Assembly (NCBI GenBank): GCA_002408205.1
Contig: DHQY01000015.1
Coordinates: 1 to 64,000, forward strand
DNA length: 64,000 nucleotides
Source: Bacteroidales bacterium UBA5326
GTDB taxonomy: Bacteria; Bacteroidota; Bacteroidia; Bacteroidales; UBA932
Direction: 5' to 3'
This document shows, one piece after another, positions 15,510-24,744 of the stretch (its first letter is position 1; each line of letters starts with the position of its first letter). The notes beneath the pieces are model-generated. The model saw nothing but the letters and a program-made list of their open reading frames with translations. It was not told the DNA's origin and searched no databases. The position numbers were made by a program, and so were the translations under genes.

Positions 15510-18500
15510 ATGAAAAAACAACTCCCGGTTTTACTCCTGATGCTTTGTTTTTCCGTCTTTCTCAAAGCCCAGGATGCAGATCATCCCCGGTCGGCTCTTA
15601 TTATTTTTGAAGAAAAATTTTCACAGGCTTCCCTCCGGCAGGATTATCCGCAAATGATCTCGCTCATGGACAGCATGATAAGCATGGAACGTTCCATAGA
15701 CAGGAACGCAGGTCCAAAGGTCTTTGAAAAATACAGGGGTTACTCCGGTCGTTTTAGCGGGACCCTTGAAGGCCGCACTGTTTATTCCCTTTTTATGGCG
15801 AGGCTTCCCGAACGTTATCCCCGTTTTATCAAATACCCTTCAGACACAGCCGCTTTTCGGCACTATAAACAGGCCGTACTGGATAACGAAGAAGATCTGC
15901 TCAGACTTCCGGCCGGACCCTGGCAAAACGTTCTCCATGCGCCTGAAGATATTTATCCCTGCCGTAATTTAATGGAACTTTCTCTGTTTCTTCTGGGAGA
16001 ATACCAGCATTTGCTTCAAATTCTGAACAAAGGTGCCGGCAATGTGCCTGCCAATGCCATTGTTGCCCACATGAAACAACTGGAACAAATTCCGTTATCA
16101 GAGGAAGAAACTCTGAGACGGCTCGATTCCCTCATTACCCGCTACCCCGGGGAAGAACCCGTTGCACGCGTTTACCTGGCAAAGGTCAGGCGGCTGCTGA
16201 GAGAACGTGACCCCGATTTCCCTGCCATATACTCATTATGCGAAAGTGTGATACGTCAATTTCCCGACTTCGCTCTTAAAGCAGAGTTTACATCCATAAT
16301 GAAGTCCCTCACCCGGCCACGCCTCAATCTTACCATAAAAAACCAGGTCTACCCCGGAAGTCCCGCACAGGTATACGTTACACGCTCCAATATTGTGTCA
16401 TTTACCCTAAAAATTCTTAATGCGGCCGGAAAAACGGTTTATAAAAAGAAACTGAAAGGGCTTACGGCTTCCATGAACCGTCCTGTCACAGACACACTGA
16501 CTATTCCCACGCCGGCGGAGGGATCGTACAGTATTTCTGTTCAAAGCGGGAAAACCACAGTCCAAAGTAAATTCTATTCAGGGAAAGTGGCCGCAATGTT
16601 CAGCGGCAGAAGAGGTGCGGGATACGTTTACGCTACCGACCTGCAGAGCGGTAAGCCGTTACGGGAGGTGGAAGTGGTATTTCCGGGAAAGAGCACTCAG
16701 CCTGTTTACCTTATGCCGGACGGCTTTACCGTCATACCTTCTCAGGATTCGCTGAAAGCCTGGACAGCAAAAGACCGATTGCTGCTACGCCTGCAAATTC
16801 CCGCCACTAAGATTTCTCCTGTAGATTCTTTTTCTGTTCCGCTATCTGTTAACCGGTGGGATCTCAGAGAGGATACGGACCTAAATCACCATCAGGCAAC
16901 TGCTGTTCAGATATTTACAGACAGATCGCTTTATCAGCCGGGAGATACGCTGTTCTTTAAGGGAATTGCCATGCGTTACCAAAACGGGAAACAGGAAGTA
17001 ATCCCTGGAGAAAGATACCGCGTGGAGCTCGTGAGCGCACAGAACCGGCAGGATACAGTGGCCTCCGTTACGTTACAAACCAACGAATTCGGTTCTTTCA
17101 GCGGTTATTTTACCACCTCGGCGAACATGATGAACGGAGCGTATTTTATATCCGTTCCCGGCTCCCTGAAACAAGTGTGGATTGAAAGCTACACAAGGCC
17201 TTCCTTTTCCATTGAAATGCAACCTGTCACGGGCACCTATTCATTTGGTGATACTGTACGGCAGGAGGGCACTGTAAACAATTACGCCGGGTTTCCCCTG
17301 GCAGGGGCCAGGATTGTCTGTGAGGTCACACGCCAGCCAGTTTACGGCATACTTCCCGAATATTACCGGAGAACCTATTTCCCTTCCGTCCCCATTGCTT
17401 CAGACACATTATATACCGACACGGAAGGCCGTTTTGTTTTAACCTTTCCGGCCCTGCGCCCCAATACCGACGGCAATGTTTTCTGCTCGTATTATATTAT
17501 TGCCACCGTTACCGACAGAACAGGCGAAACGCAACGTGCGGAAAACTCCATTCCTGTGGGAGATATTCCCTATACCATCCACATTTCTTTTAAAGACCAT
17601 GAGTCATGGGACCGGATCCTTCTTGTAAAAGACACATGTCCCGAGTTGAAAATTGCAGTAAGGAATCTTAACGGAACAGACCTGAATATGCCGGGAACCT
17701 ATAATCTTATCCAAGACGGCAAAACCGTTTTCAGCGGAATATTCTCCAGGCAGGAAACTTCTCAGCCGGACTGGGCCTCTCTGCCTTCCGGATCCTACCA
17801 GGTTTCCGTGCCCGCCCCCTGGAAAGAGGCTCCGGGAGCAACACCCGTGACGCAATCTTTTACTCTTTTTGGACTCGCCGACACCATCTCCCCTGTGGAA
17901 ACACCTTTATTTTTTTATCCTTCGGACGGGGAATTCCCTGTTTTCTATATAGGTACACGTGAAAAAGATCTTTATGTACTGGCCGAACTGTTTAAAGAAG
18001 ATTCGCTTATCGTGCATAAACACCTGACGGTATCAAATGAACTGCGAAAGTTCGATTTTCCCGGCTTTGCCCTTTCTTCGGGCCCGTATGATCTATTGCT
18101 AACCGCAGTCTGTAAGGGCGATTGTTATACAGAAAGAACCGTGTTTGAAGCAAGGCGCGAAATCCCCCATCTAAACCTGCAGGTGGTATCTTTCAGGGAC
18201 ACGGCGGCTCCGGATTCCGTTGTTTCCTTTGGACTTCGCACAGATCCTGCGCAACAGGCAGAAATTCTCCTGAGTGTCTATAATGCGGGCACAGAACGCT
18301 TTTTCCGTAACGATTTTACATTGAACGTACCCGAACCGGTCAGAAAATCTCCGCCATATTTTCGTGAACAATTTTCTCAGTATGCTTACCAATACGATGA
18401 GCCTCGCAAAAATGCCGGTATGGTTATGTATAAAACGGCAGAAGACAGCGCCCTGGCTGCCGGCGAGCAGACTGCCGCACCGGCAAACGAACCGGTTTCT

Positions 18501-20612
18501 TTAATACGTACGGATTTTTCAGAAACGCTCGCATTTCTTCCCCATCTGGTGACCGACAGCACGGGATACGTTCCTGTGTCCTTCCGCACCAACGGTTTAC
18601 TGAGTACTTTCAGGTTACTGTTCATGGCCCACAATCGCAGTGCCGTTGCAGGCTATGCCCAAAAGGAGCTGGTTGTGAAAAAAGAAGTAATGATCATGCC
18701 TTCATTCCCAAAATTCCTGAGGGAAGGCGACCGTATAAACTGGAAGGCAACGGCTGTTAACCTTACCGGTGAAAGCCTGGAAGGGAATGCCTTCCTGAAA
18801 CTGAACGGACATTCGCTTGGAACGCATAAAGCCGTATTACCCGCGTTGGGCAGGCAGATGTTTTCATGGGAACCTGTTCCGTTAGAAAATCCGGCAGATT
18901 CTGTCATGTTGCTGACGGTTTTAGCCGGTTTTACTTCGGCGGGCCACAATGATGCCGAACAACACCGGATTCCGGTGCTTTCCCGCAAAGAACAAATTAC
19001 CCGGGCACAGACCAGGGTCCTGCCGGGCAACGGCATTGTAACGCTTGTGAAAACCACCCGAAAGGCGAGCGCAGAGCTCGAAGTATCCACCCCGGTCACC
19101 TCGGCCCTGAACGCTCTTCCGGCTTTATGCGCTCCCGCCAGGAACAACCTGACCGACTGGCTCTCGGCTTATTACGCAAACAACACAGGAGCATGGCTGC
19201 TGGAACGTTATCCGTCCCTGACTGCCGCCGTAGAAGATATACCGACCGGACAGGCCGCTCCGTTACTGAAAAACCAGGCCATTACACAGATACTCCTTGA
19301 GGAGACGCCTTGGAGCCGGTACGCCGTTCACGAAGCAAAACGGATAGAAAGGTTGCAAAAACTTTCTGACCCTCAATATATTAAACAGTTTAACAGGCAG
19401 GCACTTGACAAATTCAATAATCTGCAACGTGCCGATGGAGGGTTCGGCTGGTTCCCGGGTATGGAAAGTTCCTACACCCTCACCTGCTTCTTCCTGGAAA
19501 AGATTTCCGGTATGGTTCATGCCGGGATTATTGCCGATGATACGGAAACATTACGTCCCATGGTGGAACGGGCTCTTTCATACGTAGATAAGATTTTTGC
19601 ATCCCGTTATGAAAAAAAAGGATTTGACGTAATGCTCTATTTTTACATCCGGAGCGCTTTCCCCGATATCTTGCTTTCACCCGCCGCGCAGGAAGCAGCC
19701 AGATTCTTCCAGCCTGAAATTGACAACGCCTGGAAAGGTACATCGGTAATGGAAAAAGTATATTTCGCATTCATCTACAGGAGGACAGGCAATACAAAAG
19801 CCTTGCACGATGTATTGGCTTCGTTGGAAGAATATGCTGTGAGAAACAACACAACAGGGTGTTATTTCCCTAATGCTGTGCCTTTTAATGGACTCATGAG
19901 TTCGGAAATGAAAGCACACGCCATGCTCCTGGATCTGTTCAAAGACAATCCCGCACTCCGCACCGGGCTGCAGCAATGGATTCTGCTTCAGAAAAAAAAT
20001 CATGCATGGGGCACGGGAGAAAGCACTACCGGGGTGATAGATGCACTGCTTCAAACCGGAGTGGCCGGACCTGAACCCGGGAAAGGATATGAAACCGTAC
20101 AAAAAGGGAATACCTATACTGTAAGAAACCGGTCCGATGCTCTACTGTTTGTAAGTCTCTATGAACAAACGATTGAAGACATTGGGGGAACAGACTCCTT
20201 TTCCAACGGACTGGGCATCACACGAGCATTTTACCGTGTAGCCGACGGGAAGCCCCTGGCAGAAGGCGACTCACTTGAAACAGGGACGGAGATAGGGATC
20301 CGCTACTTTATCTCCAATAATGAAGACCTGAGTTTCGTCCATTTGAAGGCCAGCCGTGCCGCCTGCCTGACACCGGTAACTGAAACCTCTGGATATGAAT
20401 GGAACCGGACGTGCGGATACTATCGCGAAATAAAGGAAAGTGCCACCCAGTTCTTCTTCCAGAGCCTTCCAAAAGGAGATCATATTATTGAGGAACAATT
20501 TTTTGTAACCCAATCCGGAGTATTTAACAGCGGGTTTGCCCGGGTACAATCTCTCTATGCACCTGAAAATCGCGGACATTCTTCGGGGGGAGTATTGATT
20601 ATAACAAAATAA
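15510..20612 (+). CDS. Alpha-2-macroglobulin-like secreted protein lacking the thioester motif
   Basis: The product is 1,700 residues with a signal peptide ending at LKAQ. An N-terminal helical region of about 250 residues is followed by macroglobulin (MG) beta-sandwich domains: the MG2 hallmark FTDRSLYQPGDTLFFKG is near residue 470, and YTRPSFSIEM opens the next domain. A central A2M segment (LVTDSTGYVPVSFRTNGLLSTFRL) and an alpha/alpha-toroid follow (LQRADGGFGWFPGMESSYTL, HAWGTGESTTGVIDALL). The expected thioester motif CxEQ is absent: the corresponding region reads LPALCAPARNNLTDWL. Bacterial relatives trap proteases or guard the envelope. The lack of a thioester suggests a non-covalent or structural role. 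It lies directly behind a metalloprotease and HAD gene in one transcription unit. Confidence 0.9.
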   Translation: MKKQLPVLLLMLCFSVFLKAQDADHPRSALIIFEEKFSQASLRQDYPQMISLMDSMISMERSIDRNAGPKVFEKYRGYSGRFSGTLEGRTVYSLFMARLPERYPRFIKYPSDTAAFRHYKQAVLDNEEDLLRLPAGPWQNVLHAPEDIYPCRNLMELSLFLLGEYQHLLQILNKGAGNVPANAIVAHMKQLEQIPLSEEETLRRLDSLITRYPGEEPVARVYLAKVRRLLRERDPDFPAIYSLCESVIRQFPDFALKAEFTSIMKSLTRPRLNLTIKNQVYPGSPAQVYVTRSNIVSFTLKILNAAGKTVYKKKLKGLTASMNRPVTDTLTIPTPAEGSYSISVQSGKTTVQSKFYSGKVAAMFSGRRGAGYVYATDLQSGKPLREVEVVFPGKSTQPVYLMPDGFTVIPSQDSLKAWTAKDRLLLRLQIPATKISPVDSFSVPLSVNRWDLREDTDLNHHQATAVQIFTDRSLYQPGDTLFFKGIAMRYQNGKQEVIPGERYRVELVSAQNRQDTVASVTLQTNEFGSFSGYFTTSANMMNGAYFISVPGSLKQVWIESYTRPSFSIEMQPVTGTYSFGDTVRQEGTVNNYAGFPLAGARIVCEVTRQPVYGILPEYYRRTYFPSVPIASDTLYTDTEGRFVLTFPALRPNTDGNVFCSYYIIATVTDRTGETQRAENSIPVGDIPYTIHISFKDHESWDRILLVKDTCPELKIAVRNLNGTDLNMPGTYNLIQDGKTVFSGIFSRQETSQPDWASLPSGSYQVSVPAPWKEAPGATPVTQSFTLFGLADTISPVETPLFFYPSDGEFPVFYIGTREKDLYVLAELFKEDSLIVHKHLTVSNELRKFDFPGFALSSGPYDLLLTAVCKGDCYTERTVFEARREIPHLNLQVVSFRDTAAPDSVVSFGLRTDPAQQAEILLSVYNAGTERFFRNDFTLNVPEPVRKSPPYFREQFSQYAYQYDEPRKNAGMVMYKTAEDSALAAGEQTAAPANEPVSLIRTDFSETLAFLPHLVTDSTGYVPVSFRTNGLLSTFRLLFMAHNRSAVAGYAQKELVVKKEVMIMPSFPKFLREGDRINWKATAVNLTGESLEGNAFLKLNGHSLGTHKAVLPALGRQMFSWEPVPLENPADSVMLLTVLAGFTSAGHNDAEQHRIPVLSRKEQITRAQTRVLPGNGIVTLVKTTRKASAELEVSTPVTSALNALPALCAPARNNLTDWLSAYYANNTGAWLLERYPSLTAAVEDIPTGQAAPLLKNQAITQILLEETPWSRYAVHEAKRIERLQKLSDPQYIKQFNRQALDKFNNLQRADGGFGWFPGMESSYTLTCFFLEKISGMVHAGIIADDTETLRPMVERALSYVDKIFASRYEKKGFDVMLYFYIRSAFPDILLSPAAQEAARFFQPEIDNAWKGTSVMEKVYFAFIYRRTGNTKALHDVLASLEEYAVRNNTTGCYFPNAVPFNGLMSSEMKAHAMLLDLFKDNPALRTGLQQWILLQKKNHAWGTGESTTGVIDALLQTGVAGPEPGKGYETVQKGNTYTVRNRSDALLFVSLYEQTIEDIGGTDSFSNGLGITRAFYRVADGKPLAEGDSLETGTEIGIRYFISNNEDLSFVHLKASRAACLTPVTETSGYEWNRTCGYYREIKESATQFFFQSLPKGDHIIEEQFFVTQSGVFNSGFARVQSLYAPENRGHSSGGVLIITK

Positions 20613-20624
20613 AAACTATCTTTG
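20595..20624 (+). promoter_or_regulatory. Promoter of rpsO
   Basis: TTG, 19-nt spacer, then TATCTTTG followed by GCAGCCCC, the form typical of Bacteroidota ribosomal genes. It overlaps the last codons of the macroglobulin-like gene. The leader is about 50 nt. Confidence 0.8.
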
Positions 20625-20679
20625 CAGCCCCATTAGGGAATTAATGAATTATTAACCAGTAAAATCAATTGCTAAAAAC

Positions 20680-20955
20680 ATGGCTGATTATTTAACCGCC
20701 CAAAAGAAGCAAGAGATTTTCGGACAATACGGGACGTCTAATAAGGATACCGGATCTGCCGAAAGCCAGGTCGCCTTATTTTCTTACCGTATCGCCCATC
20801 TTACCGAACACATGAAGTCCAACAGAAAGGACTACGGGACGCAACGCGCCTTGCTTGGTTTGGTAGGTAAACGTCGCCGCCTGCTGGATTACCTGAAGGC
20901 CAACGACATTGAGCGATACCGTAACATTGTAAAGACGCTCAATCTCCGGAAATAG
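20680..20955 (+). CDS. rpsO: 30S ribosomal protein S15
   Basis: The product is 91 residues, close to the usual 89. The S15 pattern is clear: GSAESQVALFSYRIAHLTEHMKSNRKDYGTQRALLGLVGKRRRLLDYLK. S15 binds 16S rRNA in the central domain and nucleates platform assembly. It precedes pnp, as in many bacteria, but a terminator separates the two. Confidence 0.98.
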   Translation: MADYLTAQKKQEIFGQYGTSNKDTGSAESQVALFSYRIAHLTEHMKSNRKDYGTQRALLGLVGKRRRLLDYLKANDIERYRNIVKTLNLRK

Positions 20956-20997
20956 CTTACAATTGCGAAGGGAGCCCGTCTCCCTCGCCAAACCAAC

Positions 20998-21037
20998 AAG
21001 AGGCTGCCATCTCAACTGTGAGAACAGCCTCTTTTTT
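20998..21037 (+). terminator. Rho-independent terminator after rpsO
   Basis: AAGAGGCTG pairs with CAGCCTCTT across an 18-nt loop and runs into six T. A smaller GGGAG/CTCCC hairpin lies just before it at about 20970-20984. Confidence 0.8.
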
Positions 21038-21151
21038 ATAAGATTTCATTTTACCGGGGTCCAAATTAACGCAATCCGGGGACCTTGGTAAGCGGAATAA
21101 AAGATTTATAACAACCCCTTATAGGAAGGGGCGGATTGCACAGAAAAACAA

Positions 21152-23404
21152 ATGAATATCATTAAAAAGGTTATCACACTGGGTGATGGCCGTACCATTG
21201 AGATCGAAACCGGAAAGCTGGCCAAGCAAGCCGATGGTTCCGTAGTTGTTAAAATGGGTGGCACCATGCTGCTGGCTGCTGTCACCTGCGCTAAAGAAGC
21301 AAAGCCCGATACGGACTTCATGCCTCTTTCCGTTGATTACAAAGAAAAATTTGCAGCAGCAGGAAGGTATCCCGGCGGCTTCATGAAACGTGAAGGCCGT
21401 CCGTCCGATTACGAGATCCTTGTTTCACGTCTCATTGACCGCGCGCTTCGTCCCCTGTTCCCCGACGATTTTCACGCAGAAGTATTTGTAAACGTATTCC
21501 TTATCTCGGCCGAGAAAGACATCATGCCCGATGCCCTGGCCGGACTGGCCGCTTCGGCAGCCCTTGCGGTAAGCGACATTCCGTTCAACGGGCCTATTTC
21601 TGAAGTACGTGTGGCACGCATCGACGGCACCTTTGTTATCAATCCGGCTTTTTCCGAACTGGGAAAAGCAGATCTGGACATTATGGTGGCCGCTACCTAC
21701 GATAACATTATGATGGTTGAGGGGGAAATGAAAGAGGTAAGCGAATCGGTTATGCTCGAGGCAATTAAATTCGCTCACCAGGAGATAAAAAAGCATTGCC
21801 AGGTTCAAAACGAACTCATGGCCGACACCGGCAAGACTGAGAAAAGGATATACTGCCACGAAGAAAACGACGAAGACCTGCGTAATGCCGTTGAAGCTTT
21901 CTGCTATGACCGTTGTTACGCGATCGCCAGATCGGGCGAAGACAAACACGCCCGCTCAGATGCATTCGACGCCCTGAAAGCCGAGTTTATGGAAACCATT
22001 CCCGAAGACGAACGCGAAGCCAAAACTGTTATGGTAAACCGTTACTACCACGACGTAGAAAAACGGGCTATGCGCCGCATGATCCTCGATGAGGGGATTC
22101 GTCTTGACGGACGCAAGACCAACGAGATCCGTCCCATCTGGAGCGAAGTGGACTATCTGCCTATGGCACATGGTTCCGCCATCTTTACCCGAGGAGAAAC
22201 ACAGTCTCTTACCACGGTAACCCTGGGGACAAAACTGGATATGAAAGAAATGGACGAGGTTCTCATTCAGGGAACCGAGCAATTTGTCCTGCATTATAAC
22301 TTTCCTCCCTTCTCTACCGGGGAAGCCAAACCCAGCCGCGGAATTGGCCGCCGAGAAATCGGACACGGCAACCTGGCCCACAGGGCATTGAAACCCATGG
22401 TACCGGTAGGCGAAGAAAATCCCTATGCCATCCGTGTGGTATCTGACATCCTGGAATCCAACGGTTCATCTTCCATGGCCACCGTTTGTGCCGGTACGCT
22501 GGCGCTGATGGATGCCGGTGTCAAACTGAAAAAACCCGTTTCCGGTATTGCCATGGGCTTAATCACAGATACAGGCAACAAAAAATTTGCAGTATTGTCC
22601 GATATCCTGGGCGACGAAGACCACCTGGGCGATATGGACTTTAAGGTTACCGGCACACGCGACGGTATAACCGCCACCCAAATGGATATCAAAGTGGACG
22701 GACTTCCTTACCAAGTGCTGGAACAAGCTCTCGAACAGGCTCGTCAGGGACGTATGCATATTATGAACGAGATGATGAAGACCCTCTCTGAACCGCGTGC
22801 CGAGTACAAGCCCCACGTTCCCCGCATTGTTCAGATCATTATTCCCAATACGTTTATTGGTGCCGTTATTGGTACCGGAGGCAAGGTAATTCAGGAAATC
22901 CAGAAAACCACAGGCACCACCATTACCATTACCGAACAGGGAGAAGTGGGTATTGTGGATATCTTTGGGGAGAATAAAGAAGGCATGGATGCAGCCCTGG
23001 CCACTATCAAGGCCATCACTACCGTACCGGAAGTCGGAGAAGTTTACACCGGTAAAGTGGTTTCCATCCTTGAATTCGGTGCCTTTGTTGAGATCCTGCC
23101 CGGAAAAGAAGGTTTATTGCACGTATCGGAGCTGGACTGGCACAAGATAGATAAAGTGGAAGACGTAGTGAAAGTAGGTGAAATGGTCACCGTTAAACTA
23201 CTTGAAATTGACGTAAAGTCAGGCAAAATGCGTCTTTCACGCAAAGCGCTCTTAGAGAAACCGGAAGGCTATGTCGAACCCGAACGCAAACCCCGCCCTT
23301 CCGGAGACTACGGTAACCGGGGAGATTCCCGCGGAAACAGCCGGGGAGGCAGCCGGGGCGGACACGACCGCAACGACCGGCGACCTTCTCGTAACCGCGA
23401 GTAG
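21152..23404 (+). CDS. pnp: Polyribonucleotide nucleotidyltransferase (PNPase)
   Basis: The product is 750 residues. Two RNase PH-like domains are joined by a helical linker; the second carries the catalytic region around SSSMATVCAGTLALMDAG and LGDEDHLGDMDFKVTGT. A KH domain follows (GAVIGTGGKVIQEIQ, with an intact GxxG), then an S1 domain (GAFVEILPGKEGLLHVSEL). The last ~40 residues form an Arg/Gly/Asn-rich tail with RGNSRGGSRGG. The enzyme degrades RNA 3' to 5' with phosphate and takes part in sRNA and mRNA turnover. A small CCCCTT/AAGGGG hairpin lies in the leader at about 21114-21130. Confidence 0.97.
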   Translation: MNIIKKVITLGDGRTIEIETGKLAKQADGSVVVKMGGTMLLAAVTCAKEAKPDTDFMPLSVDYKEKFAAAGRYPGGFMKREGRPSDYEILVSRLIDRALRPLFPDDFHAEVFVNVFLISAEKDIMPDALAGLAASAALAVSDIPFNGPISEVRVARIDGTFVINPAFSELGKADLDIMVAATYDNIMMVEGEMKEVSESVMLEAIKFAHQEIKKHCQVQNELMADTGKTEKRIYCHEENDEDLRNAVEAFCYDRCYAIARSGEDKHARSDAFDALKAEFMETIPEDEREAKTVMVNRYYHDVEKRAMRRMILDEGIRLDGRKTNEIRPIWSEVDYLPMAHGSAIFTRGETQSLTTVTLGTKLDMKEMDEVLIQGTEQFVLHYNFPPFSTGEAKPSRGIGRREIGHGNLAHRALKPMVPVGEENPYAIRVVSDILESNGSSSMATVCAGTLALMDAGVKLKKPVSGIAMGLITDTGNKKFAVLSDILGDEDHLGDMDFKVTGTRDGITATQMDIKVDGLPYQVLEQALEQARQGRMHIMNEMMKTLSEPRAEYKPHVPRIVQIIIPNTFIGAVIGTGGKVIQEIQKTTGTTITITEQGEVGIVDIFGENKEGMDAALATIKAITTVPEVGEVYTGKVVSILEFGAFVEILPGKEGLLHVSELDWHKIDKVEDVVKVGEMVTVKLLEIDVKSGKMRLSRKALLEKPEGYVEPERKPRPSGDYGNRGDSRGNSRGGSRGGHDRNDRRPSRNRE

Positions 23405-23411
23405 CAACAGA

Positions 23412-23552
23412 TCAGGATTCGGTTCCTGATTCTTTCCAGGGAAATCCTTTCATGATTGCCCTGATAGCCAAATAAAAAAGCAGCATGAATAGGAATATGA
23501 GCAATATTCCTATTCCTGCTATTTGGAGTGATGATATAACGGCTGAACTCAT
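23412..23552 (-). CDS. 46-aa single-pass membrane protein next to decarboxylase beta subunit
   Basis: ATG at 23552, stop TGA at 23412-23414. The product is MSSAVISSLQIAGIGILLIF, then a hydrophobic run LFMLLFYLAIRAIM and a short polar end KGFPWKESGTES. One N-terminal membrane helix with a charged cytoplasmic tail resembles small gamma/OadG-like or epsilon subunits of sodium-translocating decarboxylases, though it is shorter than a normal OadG (about 80 aa). It starts 12 bases after the stop of the beta-subunit gene, on the same strand. The position supports an accessory subunit, but the assignment is inference. Confidence 0.7.
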   Translation of the reverse strand: MSSAVISSLQIAGIGILLIFLFMLLFYLAIRAIMKGFPWKESGTES

Positions 23553-23564
23553 AATCTGCACTTG

Positions 23565-24710
23565 TTAAAATAAACCGACTAATGAAAGTATGATACCTCC
23601 GGCCACCACAGACCCTATCTGTCCGCCTACATTGGCGCTGACAGCCGGCATAAGCAGGTAGTTTGTCTTATCCTCTTTCTGCCCCATGGTATGGATCACT
23701 CTCGCTGACATGGGGAAAGCAGATATACCGCAGGCCCCGATCATGGGGTTAATCTTTTTGTCTTTGGGAAGGAAAACATTCATGAGTTTGGCAAACGCTA
23801 CCCCGCCAAACGTGTCAAAAATAAATGCGACGAGACCCAGAGCAATGATCATGAGCGTGTCCCAGCGTACAAAACGCTCTGCAGTCATGGTACTGGCTAT
23901 GGTGATTCCCAGCAATATGGTGACCAGGCTGGACAGTTCGTTCTGAGCAGATTGTGATAATTTATTCAACACCCCGCATTCGCGTATCAGGTTGCCAAAC
24001 ATCAGGAACCCAATAAGAGCAAGCGAAGAAGGTGCAATAATACCGGCCAGCACCGTAACAATAATTGGGAATAAGATTAAAGCGGTACGGGAGACCTTTT
24101 TGGTGTTCGACTTCATCTTGATTAGTCTTTCCTGGCGTGTAGTCATCATGCGTATGATGGGCGGCTGGATTATGGGCACCAGGGCCATATAGGAATAGGC
24201 CGCCACCGATATGGGGCCCAGCAGTCGCGGTGCCAGTTTGGAGGCTACGACAATGGACGTGGGTCCGTCTGCGGCCCCTATGATACCTATCGAGGCCGCT
24301 TCTTTTAAGTCAAATCCAAAAACGGCGGCCAGAACCATTGTCAGAAAGATCCCGAATTGCGCAGCCGCTCCAAAGAGCAATAAATGAGGATTATTAAAAA
24401 GAGGCGTAAAATCTATCATGGCGCCAATGGCAATAAAGATCAGCAGAGGGAATATTTCGGTAGCAATACCTCCTTCGTAAAACAAAGAAAGCACCCCCTC
24501 AACGACCTCGCCCGTTTTGCCGTCAATTTGTGTGAGCGCGGCGCTGAACGGAATATTCACCAGTATAGCACCAAAACCCATTGGAAGCAACAGGGTGGGT
24601 TCGTATTGCTTGGCAATTGCCAGGTAGATCAAAACAGCCCCTACGGCTATCATGATCAGATGTTGCCACGTTAAAGAGGCAAGCGCAGGAAAAAAAGATG
24701 AAAAATCCAT
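23565..24710 (-). CDS. Sodium-translocating decarboxylase beta subunit (OadB/GcdB/MmdB family)
   Basis: The product is 381 residues of multi-spanning membrane protein. The family blocks are present: GAADGPTSIVVASKLAPRLL with the conserved Asp needed for sodium transport, SYMALVPIIQPPIIR, LMFGNLIRECGVLNKLS, and DTFGGVAFAKLMNVFL. It couples decarboxylation of a carboxybiotin (oxaloacetate, methylmalonyl-CoA or glutaconyl-CoA systems) to sodium export. No carboxyltransferase or biotin carrier gene is adjacent, so the rest of the complex must be encoded elsewhere. The gene follows GH92 by 34 bases without an evident promoter of its own. Confidence 0.92.
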   Translation of the reverse strand: MDFSSFFPALASLTWQHLIMIAVGAVLIYLAIAKQYEPTLLLPMGFGAILVNIPFSAALTQIDGKTGEVVEGVLSLFYEGGIATEIFPLLIFIAIGAMIDFTPLFNNPHLLLFGAAAQFGIFLTMVLAAVFGFDLKEAASIGIIGAADGPTSIVVASKLAPRLLGPISVAAYSYMALVPIIQPPIIRMMTTRQERLIKMKSNTKKVSRTALILFPIIVTVLAGIIAPSSLALIGFLMFGNLIRECGVLNKLSQSAQNELSSLVTILLGITIASTMTAERFVRWDTLMIIALGLVAFIFDTFGGVAFAKLMNVFLPKDKKINPMIGACGISAFPMSARVIHTMGQKEDKTNYLLMPAVSANVGGQIGSVVAGGIILSLVGLF

Positions 24711-24744
24711 AGACTATCAGTTTTTAATTAATATCGGTTTTAGT

